64,000 nucleotides of DNA from Branchiostoma floridae (lineage: Eukaryota; Chordata; Leptocardii; Amphioxiformes; Branchiostomatidae): the NCBI RefSeq assembly GCF_000003815.2, contig NC_049982.1, forward strand, positions 2,286,624-2,350,623. Direction: 5' to 3'. The notes beneath the pieces were generated by a model. That model was not told where the DNA came from. It searched no databases and was given only the letters and a program-made list of their open reading frames with translations. Position numbers and translations under genes: made by a program. Positions within the stretch are counted from its first letter, which is position 1. The number at the start of each line of letters is the position of its first letter. Positions 1 to 10,750 of this stretch are shown here, piece after piece.

Positions 1-420
1 AAGGCTGAAAATGTAAACAATAGATTTACAGTACTTAGGTAGGAATTGAGGCAATTTTTTCTGCAATATCAACTTACACTGGTGCAGCATAGCCTGTGTT
101 TACACAAGCTCTCGCCGGCTGGGCTTAATGACCCCCTCCCCCCTAGGGAGGCGGCAATCGTAGGGCCGGCCGCTAGGGGCGCGATTTTAGTCAGGCTATG
201 GTGCAGCACAGGTAACATTCAAAATTATGGTCCTGTACCTGTCAAGTTTACCTGCCCCACGTTTTCACTCTTGAAGTGTATTATGCTTGAAGTTTCATTC
301 TTTTGAAAACCAACATCTTGAAGACCTTGAGATACCTGCACTGCATGTTACATTTTATTCTTGTATAAAAGAATATCTTGAAGATGTTGCTTATATCGAT
401 GGACTGAGCCATAGACTGTC

Positions 421-1468
421 TTAACCCTTGTCCTGCGGGCCCGGTTATATAACCGGATGCACATGCTGTGCCTGTGTGCGGGTCCGGTTATATAACCGGC
501 TGGGGGTATTCCCCACAGGAACCTTTGTGGCTTCTGTGTGGTAACCAGGAACAGCTGGGAAGAAGATGGGGGCTGCATGAATGGGGTCAAGGGTCAATAT
601 CCTGGTTGCGCAATCAATCCCAGAGCTCTTTGCGGGCATAAATTATGTTAATGAGCAAGATGGCCGACTGTCGTCTGCAGATATGTTTTTTCATGTTTTT
701 TTTCGTGTTTTGGGGCATAAATTCTTAGTTTAGTCGCTAAAATGTCAAAGTTAACTTGGTAACAAGTGCATAAGGAGCCTTTCCCCACTGATTCTGAGGC
801 AGAACATCCAATTTTGGGCAAGAATGGTGAAGAAATGCTGCCGAACATGAGAAAAGAAGATATGCACGTGAACTTTACCATTTTTATGGAAAATTACCCC
901 CCACGCAACAGGAAACGAATTAGGACAGTCTGTTAAGCTGCAAATTCGACCTTGGTTACTTTTGTGGAGGTCATTAAGTACCTTGATGTGGCAAATAATT
1001 AGTGACAGATGGAGCTGATCATATGTTACATTATTCTATTGAACAGCCTTATCAGCACCCAGGACAATACCTAGCCATAAACTCACCTGCAGTGATACCT
1101 GGGTAATTTTTTTTGCTGCATATGTGGCCCTGATGTTGTCAATATGTCATAGGAATGTTGTAGTGTTGATACTAAGATTATTTATGAAATTCAGGTATTA
1201 ATGATACAAAAGTTTATGGAAATAACTTGTTTTATTGATTTATTACCCTTGCATATCATTTTTATGACTCAGGGTAAAACTTTCAAGACATTACTAAAAA
1301 GTAGAGACTCTCAGCTTTCTATTGATGTGTAACATTATAGGGTTACTTAAATGCAAAGTAACTAATAAATAGCAAAGTAAAAGCATTTCCCATACTTTGA
1401 AGAGAGTCAAAAATGCCCAGCACAGGGAGGGTATATGGGTAAAAAATTGCCAGCAGGACAAGGGTTAA
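421..1468. mobile_element. piggyBac-like non-autonomous element, TTAA flanked
   Basis: TTAA-CCCTTGTCCTGC at the left and GCAGGACAAGGG-TTAA at the right: a 12-bp perfect inverted repeat starting CCC inside a TTAA duplication, the piggyBac hallmark. 1048 bp with target sites. The 16-bp palindrome CCGGTTATATAACCGG occurs twice near the left end (441-456, 484-499). No transposase recognised. It lies in the PTDSS2 intron after exon 8. Confidence 0.82.
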
Positions 1469-1476
1469 GATCTGAC

Positions 1477-1554
1477 CTTCATCTTGAGATACTCCACTGT
1501 TTTCATGCCACACCAGATCCCCAGGCCGTTGCAGATCAGCACATCCATGATCCA
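1477..1554 (-). CDS. PTDSS2: PTDSS2 coding exon 8
   Basis: 78 bp, 26 codons, phase 0/0, between TTCCAG and GTCAGA. Encodes [20 protein letters not shown] and EYLKMK, a membrane segment conserved in PTDSS2. The donor is followed after only eight intron bases by the TTAA end of a piggyBac-like element. Exon 9 onward is not in the window. Confidence 0.94.
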
Positions 1555-4500
1555 CTGGAACAGAGGAAACAGGGAAATCAGAGATAGCAGACTTCACCCC
1601 CTCTAGCAAACTACAGGCTCATAGACACACATATTAAAACACAGGCAAAAAACAAACAAAACTTCAAGTATTCTACATTCTGTTCATAGCTTTTTTTTGT
1701 TGCAATCGAAATGATTAGAACATATTGGAAAATGATTCCAAAACATTTTCATCCCTCAGAGAATTGTCCCTGGGCTTTGGTTGGCAGGATTTTGCTAGTG
1801 TCAATCGGATGCTAGTATCATTTTTTACCTTAGACATTAGAAGTTACAGAAACACACACAGACAGACAAGCTGTAAAGAGTGTTTCACTCCCTTGGTGTA
1901 AAGTAATGACATGTCTAGTAAAAATCAAACAAAAGAATAAAAAAATTATACAATAGTCCTTACATGGTCCCACCAGCACTCGTTGAAGTTTGGCAGCTGG
2001 TGCTCCAGTGTGTACTCCAGGAACTCAAACATCACACTGATCACGTTCGTTATCCACACATTCCTCAGGATCAGTGCCTGGAAAATAATACATATTCCTA
2101 ATAAGGACATTCCTCAGGATCAATGCCTGGAAAATAATACATATTCCTAATAAGGACATTCCTCAGGATCAATGCCTGGAAAATAATACATATTCCTAAT
2201 AAGGACATTCCTCAGGATCAATGCCTGGAAAATAATACATATTCCTAATAAGGACATTCCTCAGGATCAATGCCTGGAAACCAAAACATGTTCCTAATAT
2301 GGGCATTCCTCAAGATACCTGGAAAATAACATTAATTCCTAATATGGGCATTCTGCCTGGAAAGCAACAGGCATTCCTAATATGATGATGATGATGATGA
2401 TTCCTAATATGGGCATATTCTGTAAGTTCAAGGCATTAGAAACACATGGGCCACAACAATTTTATTTGTTGGTTCTCAGAATACCAAAAAAATGCAATAC
2501 CAAACTGGAATATCCATATGAATACAAATTCTAATGAAAAAGTGGCACACAAAATTATAGGGACTGAAATTCAATGTATAGCCTGATTCAAGTTAATATC
2601 GTCCCTGGTTTTTGTTTTAGTTTCCACCTCTTGCTTAAGTTTTGTTCACAATGGCTGAGAAATGATATGATAAACTGGTGCAGCTAAGTCCACAAATCTT
2701 TCACACATCCTTCATAAGGAAAAACATTCTTCCATCAGGGTACAAGAACATGACTTTATTTATTCTTTTATAGATGACATTGCAAGGTCACCCTTAAGAT
2801 GATATTGAGAAAGAATATTTAACTTATTTTGGGGATACGCATGCTCAATATGAATGCTCGAATGTATACCAAAAAATCAACTTCATTTCATCTAGATCTT
2901 ACCAAGGAGGCTAAAAGCTTCCTTGGTCTTACTTGTAGCCTGGAGTCCAGTCTTATTTGCTTTAGTCGTCTTCCAATTTAGTCACTACTGTCAGGGAATG
3001 GCAACTGCAGGAAGCAGCTACAGCTAAGAGGACTGGACTCCAGGCTAGCTTACTTGGGCAGCGTCAGGAGTGGGTAGTAGTGGGGATGTCTATTCCTCCG
3101 TAACATCTACATGGACCAACAAGTCATCTATTCACACTACACATGTATGGTACATGAATATGGATGGTCAGAGAGCTTAAAGTAAACCTAGTGAGGTGAG
3201 GGTGAGACAAGTTCATTGGCCTAATGCCCTGAGCAAGTAAAAATGCTAAATCAGGCCAGGGCACAATTTTCAAGTGTTCAATCTTTTCATTGGTCCAGTT
3301 ACATGCTTTGAAGTACTTTTGTTACTGAAAAATAAAAGGATTTCCTTTCTGACAGTACATTGTTACCTTGCATAGAAATGAATTTCAGGCCTGTAAAATT
3401 TGGTTTCAAGCTAATTATGCAATTTTTTTTATAACAAACACTATAGAAAAAGCGACTTTGTTGCAAACTTGTCCAACCCTGCTAGCTACAGGTCTTGTAA
3501 CAAATGAAATGAAAAAGAAATCTAAGATCAAGTTAAAATCAAATATTATTCGGTCCACATGTGTTGATGAAAGAATTAGACCTTGTTTCATAGTAAACAC
3601 TGTAACTTACTTTAGCATACCACCCCAGAAAATGGGCAGGCACAAAGATGTCACATTTTTCCTGGAAAAAAAAAGGCGGAACAAAGATTAGACCTTTAAC
3701 CCTGTCATCATTGATACTGTTTAAGACATTTTACTTGTCACCAGGTGGAGTAGGTTTGTGAACACACACGTACACAAAGTTCATCCGTGACGATGGACAA
3801 NNNNNNNNNNNNNNNNNNNNNNNNNNNNNNNNNNNNNNNNNNNNNNNNNNNNNNNNNNNNNNNNNNNNNNNNNNNNNNNNNNNNNNNNNNNNNNNNNNNN
3901 NNNNNNNNNNNNNNNNNNNNNNNNNNNNNNNNNNNNNNNNNNNNNNNNNNNNNNNNNNNNNNNNNNNNNNNNNNNNNNNNNNNNNNNNNNNNNNNNNNNN
4001 NNNNNNNNNNNNNNNNNNNNNNNNNNNNNNNNNNNNNNNNNNNNNNNNNNNNNNNNNNNNNNNNNNNNNNNNNNNNNNNNNNNNNNNNNNNNNNNNNNNN
4101 NNNNNNNNNNNNNNNNNNNNNNNNNNNNNNNNNNNNNNNNNNNNNNNNNNNNNNNNNNNNNNNNNNNNNNNNNNNNNNNNNNNNNNNNNNNNNNNNNNNN
4201 NNNNNNNNNNNNNNNNNNNNNNNNNNNNNNNNNNNNNNNNNNNNNNNNNNNNNNNNNNNNNNNNNNNNNNNNNNNNNNNNNNNNNNNNNNNNNNNNNNNN
4301 NNNNNNNNNNNNNNNNNNNNNNNNNNNNNNNNNNNNNNNNNNNNNNNNNNNNNNNNNNNNNNNNNNNNNNNNNNNNNNTCCAGAGGTTGGTATGCGGTCC
4401 CTTTGGATGCGAGGGGTCGCTCAGTAGACGCACTCTTGCAACGCACAGGCATGTGCATGCGCAAACACACACACATCACACGACACGTCTCCAGAGGTTG

Positions 4501-7500
4501 TGCAGAGGTCCCTGTGGATGGCCGGGGTCCCACAGTAGGCACACATGTATGTGGGCAGGCACGCATGCACACACACACACACAAACACACACACACATAC
4601 AGATACACAAACACTCACACACACACAGACATGCACACACACACAGACACGCACACGCACACACACAGACACACGCACACACACACACGCGCACACACAC
4701 ACACACACGTACCCAAAGGTTGTGTAGCGGTCCCTGTGGATGCCCGGGGTCCCACAGTAGACACACACACACACGCGTGTGCGCACACACACACGCACAC
4801 ACACACACACACACGCACGCACACACACATACGTACCCAGAGGTTGTGTAGCGGTCCCTGTGGATGACCGGGGTCCCACAGTAAACAGTTCCCCCCGTAC
4901 GACTGCTCAGGTAGCGGCTCCCCTAGTGACTCATCCAGGTACTTCATCAGCTGCCTGGCATCATCCACAGTCTGTAAGACCAGACAAACAACGTCAATCA
5001 GAGACCTCTAGAAGTCTTAAAAGAGATTGCAAGCAACACAATTGCAGATGCTCAATAGTTTTTATGGAGCACATATCATATAACATCCAGGGAAATATGT
5101 AATAAGGTAATGTAATGCAATTTCTATATTAGGCGGTTTGAATTTACATTTTGAATGTTTACAGCTTTTGTAAGAAACTTAAAGCTGGTGTTTTCCTACC
5201 TAGTTTCTACTGTCAAATGTACAGTTAGTCTTGTTTACATTAAGGTAGGATTTTCCAACCCAGCTGACCTGAAACAGCACAAAGATGAGGCCAAGTTCAT
5301 ACACCACACTGAGGCACAGCACCAGCCTCCAGATGCCTGCAACAGGAGAGGTTACATTAGGCCCAACATCTCCCAAAACACGCTACATCAACGCTACAAG
5401 TAGATCTAATTACTGATTTATATACATACATTATTTAAACAAAGTAGCTGACAATGTTCTCTTGGTCAGGTACACTATAGCTAAAACCATCGCATTGATA
5501 TACTTAGGCCTTAACAAGTATGACTTAAAAACTTCCAAAGTGTGTGCATATCTCAGGAATTGTTGAACAGATGCTGCATTGGTAGATTTTTTAAACTGAA
5601 ACTGACAACTTTTTTTATGTGGTGGTCTTATATTAGGGTCTGCCCTGCAGAGTGATGATTCTTGATGTTACAACAAGTAAAAGCTTCAGGCATGCAATTT
5701 TGCAACTAAACGGACTTTGCACACTTTGGGAGAAGCTTGAAATCTAAGATAATAAGTTACAAATAAAAAATATGTAAAAGCTTCAGGCATGCAATTTTGC
5801 AACTAAGCGGACTTCCTGCATTTTGGGAGAAGCTCAAAGTCTAAGATAGTGATCTTACTTGGATGTGGCCTTTTGAAGGGTCCGTCCGGGGTGTAGGTCA
5901 CGGCAAAGGCCAGAAACACAATCACCACAAAAGCAAGGCCTCTGTAAAATGTAAGCAACATCAAAACGTGTTACCAGACACATCATAAACTGCATGGCTC
6001 TAGGTCTTACTTTATTAATTGATGATGGTTAGACATTTGAGGTAATAAGATACGCATGATAACAGTTACAATGCCAAGGAGAATTGCTACACTTAAATGT
6101 ATGACTGTTTCCAAAATCTACCCAGTTGCTTGAGGGTCAAACATGTTACACTTACAATATCAATCAGCAGAAATGTGAATAACAAAAATAATAAAAATCA
6201 AATGTGGTAACTTAAATGCCGTTTACTATAAATAATGTTGGGCCACTGACCAACAAAAAAACAAACAAACAAACAAACTGACCAAGGTGCTGGGCCGAAC
6301 TGGCAAAGGGTGAAAGTGCCCTGATCCCTGAACTTTGCATGGAGCACGGGTGAGAAAGGTACGTACCTTTTGGTGTTGTACTCGCTGTTGTTGGGTGTTT
6401 CCTCCAGAAGTGTGACGTAAACAAGCACACAGATCAGGGCAGCCAGCACGGTCAGGGTGTGAGCTCGCCTAGTGGGGGTGGTTGGTATTCAGAATTTTTC
6501 TTTATTTCAAACTTAAGTTAAAGGATTCATAGTAAAAAAATAAAGAAACAAACACACAGATCAGCGCAGCCAGCACCGTCAGGGTGTGAGCACGCCTGGA
6601 GGGAGTGGTGGGTATTCAGTATCTTTTCTTTTTTTAAAACTTGAGTTATAGGATTTGAGTAATAAAATTTACAAAAAAAAAAACAATGTACAGGAAAAAA
6701 AAAATCTTCAATCTTTGTATACATCTTGACTCACAGACATATTATGTCCAGTAGTGAAACCTTTGGGAATGATGATATAACCAACATACTGGATAGAGTC
6801 ATTTGTCTTATGTTTTTTGTGACTACTAGTACTTTTTTGTGAGTGGTTTAATTGAAATTACAATTTAGGTTATATATATAGTCTATTAGTATTGCTAACT
6901 TCGAATGCTACACCCCTGCAACCAAGACAAGTGGCATCTTCCAAAGAACTTTAAACTTTGCTTGTACTGATAATGGTGGAAATTTCCATCATGCTGCAAG
7001 GTGTATCTCAGGTAAACCCTACCTGTCCAGGAGCTAGGTCTGTTATGTCATTCAGGGCTCGAAATGCTTTTTTCTGCATACCTGCACTGGTGCAGGTAAC
7101 ATTGACAATTACCTGCACCAGACAAATTTTACCTGCACCACTCTGAATGTAGGAAGTATCATAATGGATCATACTAAAATTGCTCAGGAACCATTGCTAT
7201 TTTTTTCTTTTATACTTTATAGTTGGTAACAGCCAATGCAGCTTAGAACAATCCACGTGCACCTACATCATAGGACATTTATGTATAAAACCCAGTACAT
7301 GGACCAGTGCAGGTTAAGTGCAGGTAGACACCAGAAATACCTGCACAGCTCCAATTTTACCTGCACTAACCTGCATATGCAGGTAGTATTTCCAGCCCTG
7401 CCATTGGTTACAAGTTACTTACAACAGGTGACATTTGGATGACTAGAGTCGAGATAGTGTATTGTTTTGTGTGATACTGTAACGTTACAGTAGTGAAGTC

Positions 7501-8863
7501 TTTGGTGATGATGATACAACAAATCATGCATTCACCTGTCTCATGTTTTTCATGCACAAAACAGGTCGATCAATCTATATTTCTTTTATAATGTCTCATC
7601 CTTGTATCATCTTAAATCCTTTATTTTTCCTGTGTTGTGCAAGTAACTGTGCAACTGAATACATTTTGTACTTATCTCAATCCTTAGTGATAAAGCACAC
7701 TGGCTTCCCCTGTGAGATATAGTAGTACTAACCCAGATTGAGACCCTGAGCAAACTAGTGACAACCAAGTGATACACAATAAAAAGCAGAAATACCTGTT
7801 GTGTATTGTAGGCAAGCATTGGAACAAGGAGGTTGAAAAAAGGGACCTCCTTGATTGGAAAGAGACACTGACTTAATGTCTGTTCACTATCGTAATACTG
7901 ACCAATATACTGACAATTCAAGTGACACGCCCCCTCCAACGAGAGATTGCAGAAATCTCTTGTCTTCCTTCAGGTAAGTATGCATCAATTTCCCAAACCC
8001 GGAAGTACTTATATCTGCCTAATAGAAGTACCGGACCTCCCATTTTTAAGTGTCAAAACAAACACTATTCTGACCACGAGGACTTTCGCCTGTGTAAACA
8101 TGAATAGCGCGATCGTTCTAGATTTTCCCTGACCAGTACTGGCACTACATACACGTCATTCATTGAAACGTATTAAAAACTACATAACCTCCAAACAAAA
8201 TGTGTAAAGGTACACATACTGTTTACAAAAAATCATCCAAACGGACACCACCTTTCAAACGTTGTCGTTAAAACTTTATCTCCATTCGCGAGCTGTAAAT
8301 AATGTATCATGTTTATCTCCAGTTGTCACTCGCGATTACTACATGTAGATGTTACCTAACGTTACTCACTTACTGTCTTGGGACTGGCCGGGCTATAAGT
8401 TCTGACTTGTTTTGAACGTCGTTTTAGGCGTTTTATCGGGCTTTCTGTTTTGTCAGGTTTTCATTTTTGTCCGCCAGTCATATCTGACAAAATAACATCC
8501 CGATTTAAACGCCTAAAAGGCGCCCAAAGCAAAAGCAAGTCGGATTCTGACCTCTGCTTGGAGAGTCACGCTACATAATCCCTAAGGCTACGGCCAGTGT
8601 TATTTAAACTGGTCCTAAATATATGTGAGCTTGAAACCAAGGATTTTAGTCTTGGTTAAAACGTACCAGAAGAAGGTGATGGTCCCATCGTCGTACACGT
8701 CCGTCTCCTGGGTCCACTCCCGACTCTTCTTCTTCAGGAACGGCGCGGGGAGGTGCTCCTCGGCCGACACCGTGCCGTTGTGCCGCAGTGGGCGGGCCGG
8801 GTCGTCCCCCTGCCCCGCCTGGCCTCGCCGCCCGCCCCGCTGACCCCTCGCCGTCTCCGACAT
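1477..8863 (-). CDS. PTDSS2: PTDSS2, phosphatidylserine synthase 2 (5' part, partial at window edge)
   Basis: Phosphatidylserine synthase 2 makes phosphatidylserine by calcium-dependent exchange of serine for the ethanolamine head group of phosphatidylethanolamine, in ER and mitochondria-associated membranes. Eight coding exons read on the minus strand: 8863-8667, 6468-6367, 5941-5859, 5336-5269, 4971-4837, 3661-3611, 2077-1964, 1554-1477. Joined in phase they give 276 residues. Motifs matching vertebrate PTDSS2 in order: [11 protein letters not shown] (57-66), HTLTVL and VTLLEETP (first membrane segment), [77 protein letters not shown]. The pattern VTLLEETP plus [15 protein letters not shown] separates PTDSS2 from PTDSS1. 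All introns are GT-AG. The last third of the protein lies left of base 1. Start: ATG at 8863; the upstream in-frame extension has no other ATG. The many tandem repeats at its splice sites are unusual. Confidence 0.95.
1964..2077 (-). CDS. PTDSS2: PTDSS2 coding exon 7
   Basis: 114 bp, 38 codons, phase 0/0, between TTCCAG and GTAAGG. Encodes [19 protein letters not shown] and ECWWDH, the most diagnostic block of the family. Its acceptor and first 20 bases are repeated in tandem just upstream. Confidence 0.95.
2061..2420 (-). repeat. 49-bp minisatellite carrying the PTDSS2 exon 7 acceptor
   Basis: Phase points at 2061, 2110, 2159, 2208 and 2257 show an exact 49-bp period, followed by two or three degraded units to about 2420. 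Each unit on the gene strand contains TATTTTCCAG followed by 20 bases of exon 7 (GCATTGATCCTGAGGAATGT). 49 is not a multiple of three, so use of an upstream acceptor shifts the frame. Confidence 0.93.
3611..3661 (-). CDS. PTDSS2: PTDSS2 coding exon 6
   Basis: A 51-bp micro-exon (17 codons, phase 0/0) between TTCCAG and GTAAGT encoding [17 protein letters not shown]; the [10 protein letters not shown] block is nearly invariant in PTDSS2. The assembly gap 3801-4378 lies in the intron before it. Confidence 0.92.
3801..4378. other. assembly gap (578 N)
   Basis: A run of N inside the PTDSS2 intron between exons 5 and 6. It sits in a CA-rich array holding repeats of the exon 5 donor, which probably broke the assembly; the true number of repeat copies is unknown. 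Confidence 1.
4380..4889 (-). repeat. tandem copies of the PTDSS2 exon 5 donor end in a CA array
   Basis: The last about 50 bases of exon 5 recur at about 4713-4764, 4491-4540 and 4380-4430, separated by (CA)n tracts. Copy 4713 keeps a donor (CTTTGG|GTACGT); copy 4491 has lost it (CTCTGG|AGACGT); copy 4380 is more worn. None of the extra copies has an acceptor or the first half of the exon. Confidence 0.9.
4837..4971 (-). CDS. PTDSS2: PTDSS2 coding exon 5
   Basis: 135 bp, 45 codons, phase 0 at both ends, between TTACAG and GTACGT. Runs from [13 protein letters not shown] through [10 protein letters not shown] to PLHNLW, matching the hydrophilic loop of PTDSS2. This is the only copy with the full exon; three further copies of its donor end lie downstream in the gene, in a CA-rich array. 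Confidence 0.93.
5269..5336 (-). CDS. PTDSS2: PTDSS2 coding exon 4
   Basis: 68 bp between TTGCAG and GTCAGC. Encodes [20 protein letters not shown] then FQ, the third membrane segment; human PTDSS2 has the same SVVYEL core. Phase in 1, out 0. Confidence 0.93.
5680..5858 (-). repeat. 97-bp tandem duplication ending at the PTDSS2 exon 3 donor
   Basis: AAGCTTCAGGCATGCAATTT occurs at 5681 and 5778. On the gene strand both units begin with GTAA and read through CTTAGA; the unit next to exon 3 supplies the real donor GTAAGA. The copy border falls at the splice site and includes no exon sequence. Confidence 0.8.
5859..5941 (-). CDS. PTDSS2: PTDSS2 coding exon 3
   Basis: 83 bp between TTACAG and GTAAGA. 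Encodes [18 protein letters not shown] followed by DGPFKRPHP: second hydrophobic segment and the conserved DGPFxRPHP loop. Phase in 2, out 1. Confidence 0.93.
6367..6468 (-). CDS. PTDSS2: PTDSS2 coding exon 2
   Basis: 102 bp: one base finishing W66, 33 codons ([20 protein letters not shown] is the first membrane helix) and AG of the next Arg. Acceptor CACTAG, donor GTACGT. A second, truncated copy of its acceptor end lies 127 bp upstream. Confidence 0.94.
6427..6625 (-). repeat. duplicated acceptor end of PTDSS2 exon 2 (127-bp period)
   Basis: The stretch from the exon 2 interior across its acceptor into the intron at 6427-6500 recurs at about 6554-6625. The upstream copy reads CCTCCAG|G CGT GCT CAC ACC, then leaves the exon sequence after 17 codons and soon hits a stop. 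It is a decoy or relic acceptor. Confidence 0.88.
7054..7399. mobile_element. inverted-repeat element rich in CAGGTA motifs
   Basis: AGGGCTCGAAATGC ... TATTTCCAGCCCT ends with repeated ACCTGCA(CC) motifs in both directions inside. In PTDSS2 intron 1. The many AGGTAA/ACCTGC motifs resemble splice donors. Confidence 0.55.
8667..8863 (-). CDS. PTDSS2: PTDSS2 coding exon 1
   Basis: Encodes residues 1-65 plus two bases of W66. The first 40 residues are Gly/Arg-rich and low in conservation, like the variable hydrophilic N terminus of vertebrate PTDSS2. It ends in [10 protein letters not shown], the first conserved block. Donor TG|GTACGT, phase 2. Confidence 0.93.
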
Positions 8864-9399
8864 GCTCCTTCTTGTCTCCTGAGATGTGTTGTTGTCGGGG
8901 TAAGACGCTAGAGAATCAGGAGAGAGTGTCCGGGTGACTTTGAACCCTTGGCGCGGCGAGAACACGTGTGCTGACCCCTGACCCCTCCCACCGGATAGAC
9001 TGGTTGCCGTGAGACAGAACGTAGCAGCGGATTCAGCTCCTTCGATTCAAGGGAAATTCTAAGCATAAAAAAAAATAGCGCGCGATTTCGGTGCTGATAC
9101 AAAAAAGCTTTCTAAACTACACGCAATGCAGCATTTGAAAAACTGATGTTCAAACATTGCCGTTATTCTCAAAGCAGAGGTTAGACTCCGGTTGATTTTG
9201 AATGTATGAGGCTTTTTTTTTTAGTTTTCTTCTATTGTTTCTCCTGTTTTCTCGTATTGTTTTAGTCAGTGATAACACCCAATTTAAAGCACCTAAACAT
9301 TCCCTTAGGCGCTTCAGTTGAATGATGCATTCGATTCAAACCCTTTTTTTTGCTAAAATAAGGTGTTAATTCAAAGGCTAAAAGGTAAAAGCTGAAAGC

Positions 9400-9404
9400 A
9401 AAAA
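9400..9404 (-). terminator. RNA polymerase III T-run terminator of tRNA-Gly
   Basis: Five A's on the plus strand, read TTTTT on the tRNA strand, six bases after the tRNA 3' end; the usual pol III stop. Confidence 0.7.
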
Positions 9405-9410
9405 GTCCTC

Positions 9411-9481
9411 TGCATCGGCCGGGAATCGAACCCGGGCCTCCCGCGTGGCAGGCGAGAATTCTACCACTGAACCACCGATGC
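9411..9481 (-). tRNA. tRNA-Gly(GCC)
   Basis: 71 nt. The minus strand starts GCATCGGTGGTTCAGTGG and ends CGATGC plus discriminator A, closing a 7-bp acceptor stem. The A box is TGGTTCAGTGG, the anticodon loop reads CTGCCAC (anticodon GCC), and the B box is GGTTCGATTCC with a perfect CCGGG/CCCGG T stem. This is the standard eukaryotic glycine tRNA. It stands alone, between PTDSS2 and Alx a. Confidence 0.97.
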
Positions 9482-10036
9482 GGATGGTTCACGTTCAGTC
9501 AGGTGACGTAACTTCTTGATATTTTCTGGCAATTCCTGCTTCAGTTTGATATGTTTTCGATAGATAAACGGCACAGAGTTAATATTCTGTTGGGTGCCCG
9601 GGGTCCCATAGACGTAGATCAATACAATGTACTAGTAACGTTATATGCAGCTTCTTTTTAGACAGGTAAACCTTATAATGCATGGTTTATTAAAATTCTT
9701 AATATTACAGTTTTTGTCTTTACGCATCTTCTTACGCATTCGAATTTGGAATTCGTGCACGACAATAACTATAATGCGATCGTCAAAATCCAGGACGCTA
9801 AATGCGACAGTTTTCTTTTATTCTGCTAGGTGACGCTTCTGAGTCGTGTGTAGTACAGTACCGACCCACGCACTTCATACCACTGAACTTGAAGGTAGGG
9901 TACTGCAATAGTTACAAGAGGTAATGTTTACGTGGTAGCTGCATGTGCATAAGTTTGATTTCGGCTGTGTCGGCGCGCTCATTCGACATGCGCGCTATTG
10001 GAATGGGTCGCCAAGATCACTGTTCATCGCATCTGT
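9482..10036. other. no gene seen
   Basis: Spacer between the tRNA and the 56-bp satellite; only short AT-rich frames. Confidence 0.6.
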
Positions 10037-10640
10037 ATCTATATAGCCGGTATAACCGCCCTTCGGCGTAACGCACCAGCTTCTGTATCTGTATCTATAT
10101 AGCCGGTATAACCGCCCTTCGGCGTAACACACCAGCTTCTGTATCTGTATCTATATAGCCGGTATAACCGCCCTTCGGCGTAACGCACCAACTTCTGTAT
10201 CTGAATCTATATAGCCGGTATAACCGCCCTTCGGCGTAACACACCAGCTTCTGTATCTGTATCTATATAGCCGGTATAACCGCCCTTCGGCGTAACGCAC
10301 CAACTTCTGTATCTGAATCTATATAGCCGGTATAACCGCCCTTCGGCGTAACACACCAGCTTCTGTATCTGTATCTATATAGCCGGTATAACCGCCCTTC
10401 GGCGTAACGCACCAACTTCTGTATCTGAATCTATATAGCCGGTATAACCGCCCTTCGGCGTAACACACCAGCTTCTGTATCTGTATCTATATAGCCGGTA
10501 TAACCGCCCTTCGTCGTAACACACCAGCTTCTGTATCTGTATCTATATAGCCAGTATAACCGCCCTTCGGCGTAACACATCAGCTTCTGTATCTGTATAG
10601 CCGGTATAACCGCCGTTCGGTGCAACACACCAGTTTTGCA
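10037..10640. repeat. 56-bp satellite array with 112-bp higher-order units
   Basis: About 11 copies of a 56-bp unit with core TATATAGCCGGTATAACCGC and CCTTCGGCGTAAC. Between about 10130 and 10470 two variants alternate (CACACCAGCTTCTGTATCTG vs CGCACCAACTTCTGTATCTG), giving a 112-bp dimer period. Confidence 0.95.
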
Positions 10641-10750
10641 GGCACGCGGCTTGGAAGCAGCTGGTTATATTATAATGAACGACTTGTCACACCTAACATG
10701 TGTGATACTACAGTGCTTGTCGAAAAGAGCTAGGGGAATTTTACCGGTAA

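Noticed and set aside
3738-4851. Long open frames rich in X, His/Thr or Cys/Val
   Set aside because: They run through the N gap and CA/TG microsatellites; no real protein.
8863-8965. Upstream extension of PTDSS2 to 8965
   Set aside because: The extension starts at GTG, not ATG; the first ATG in frame is at 8863.
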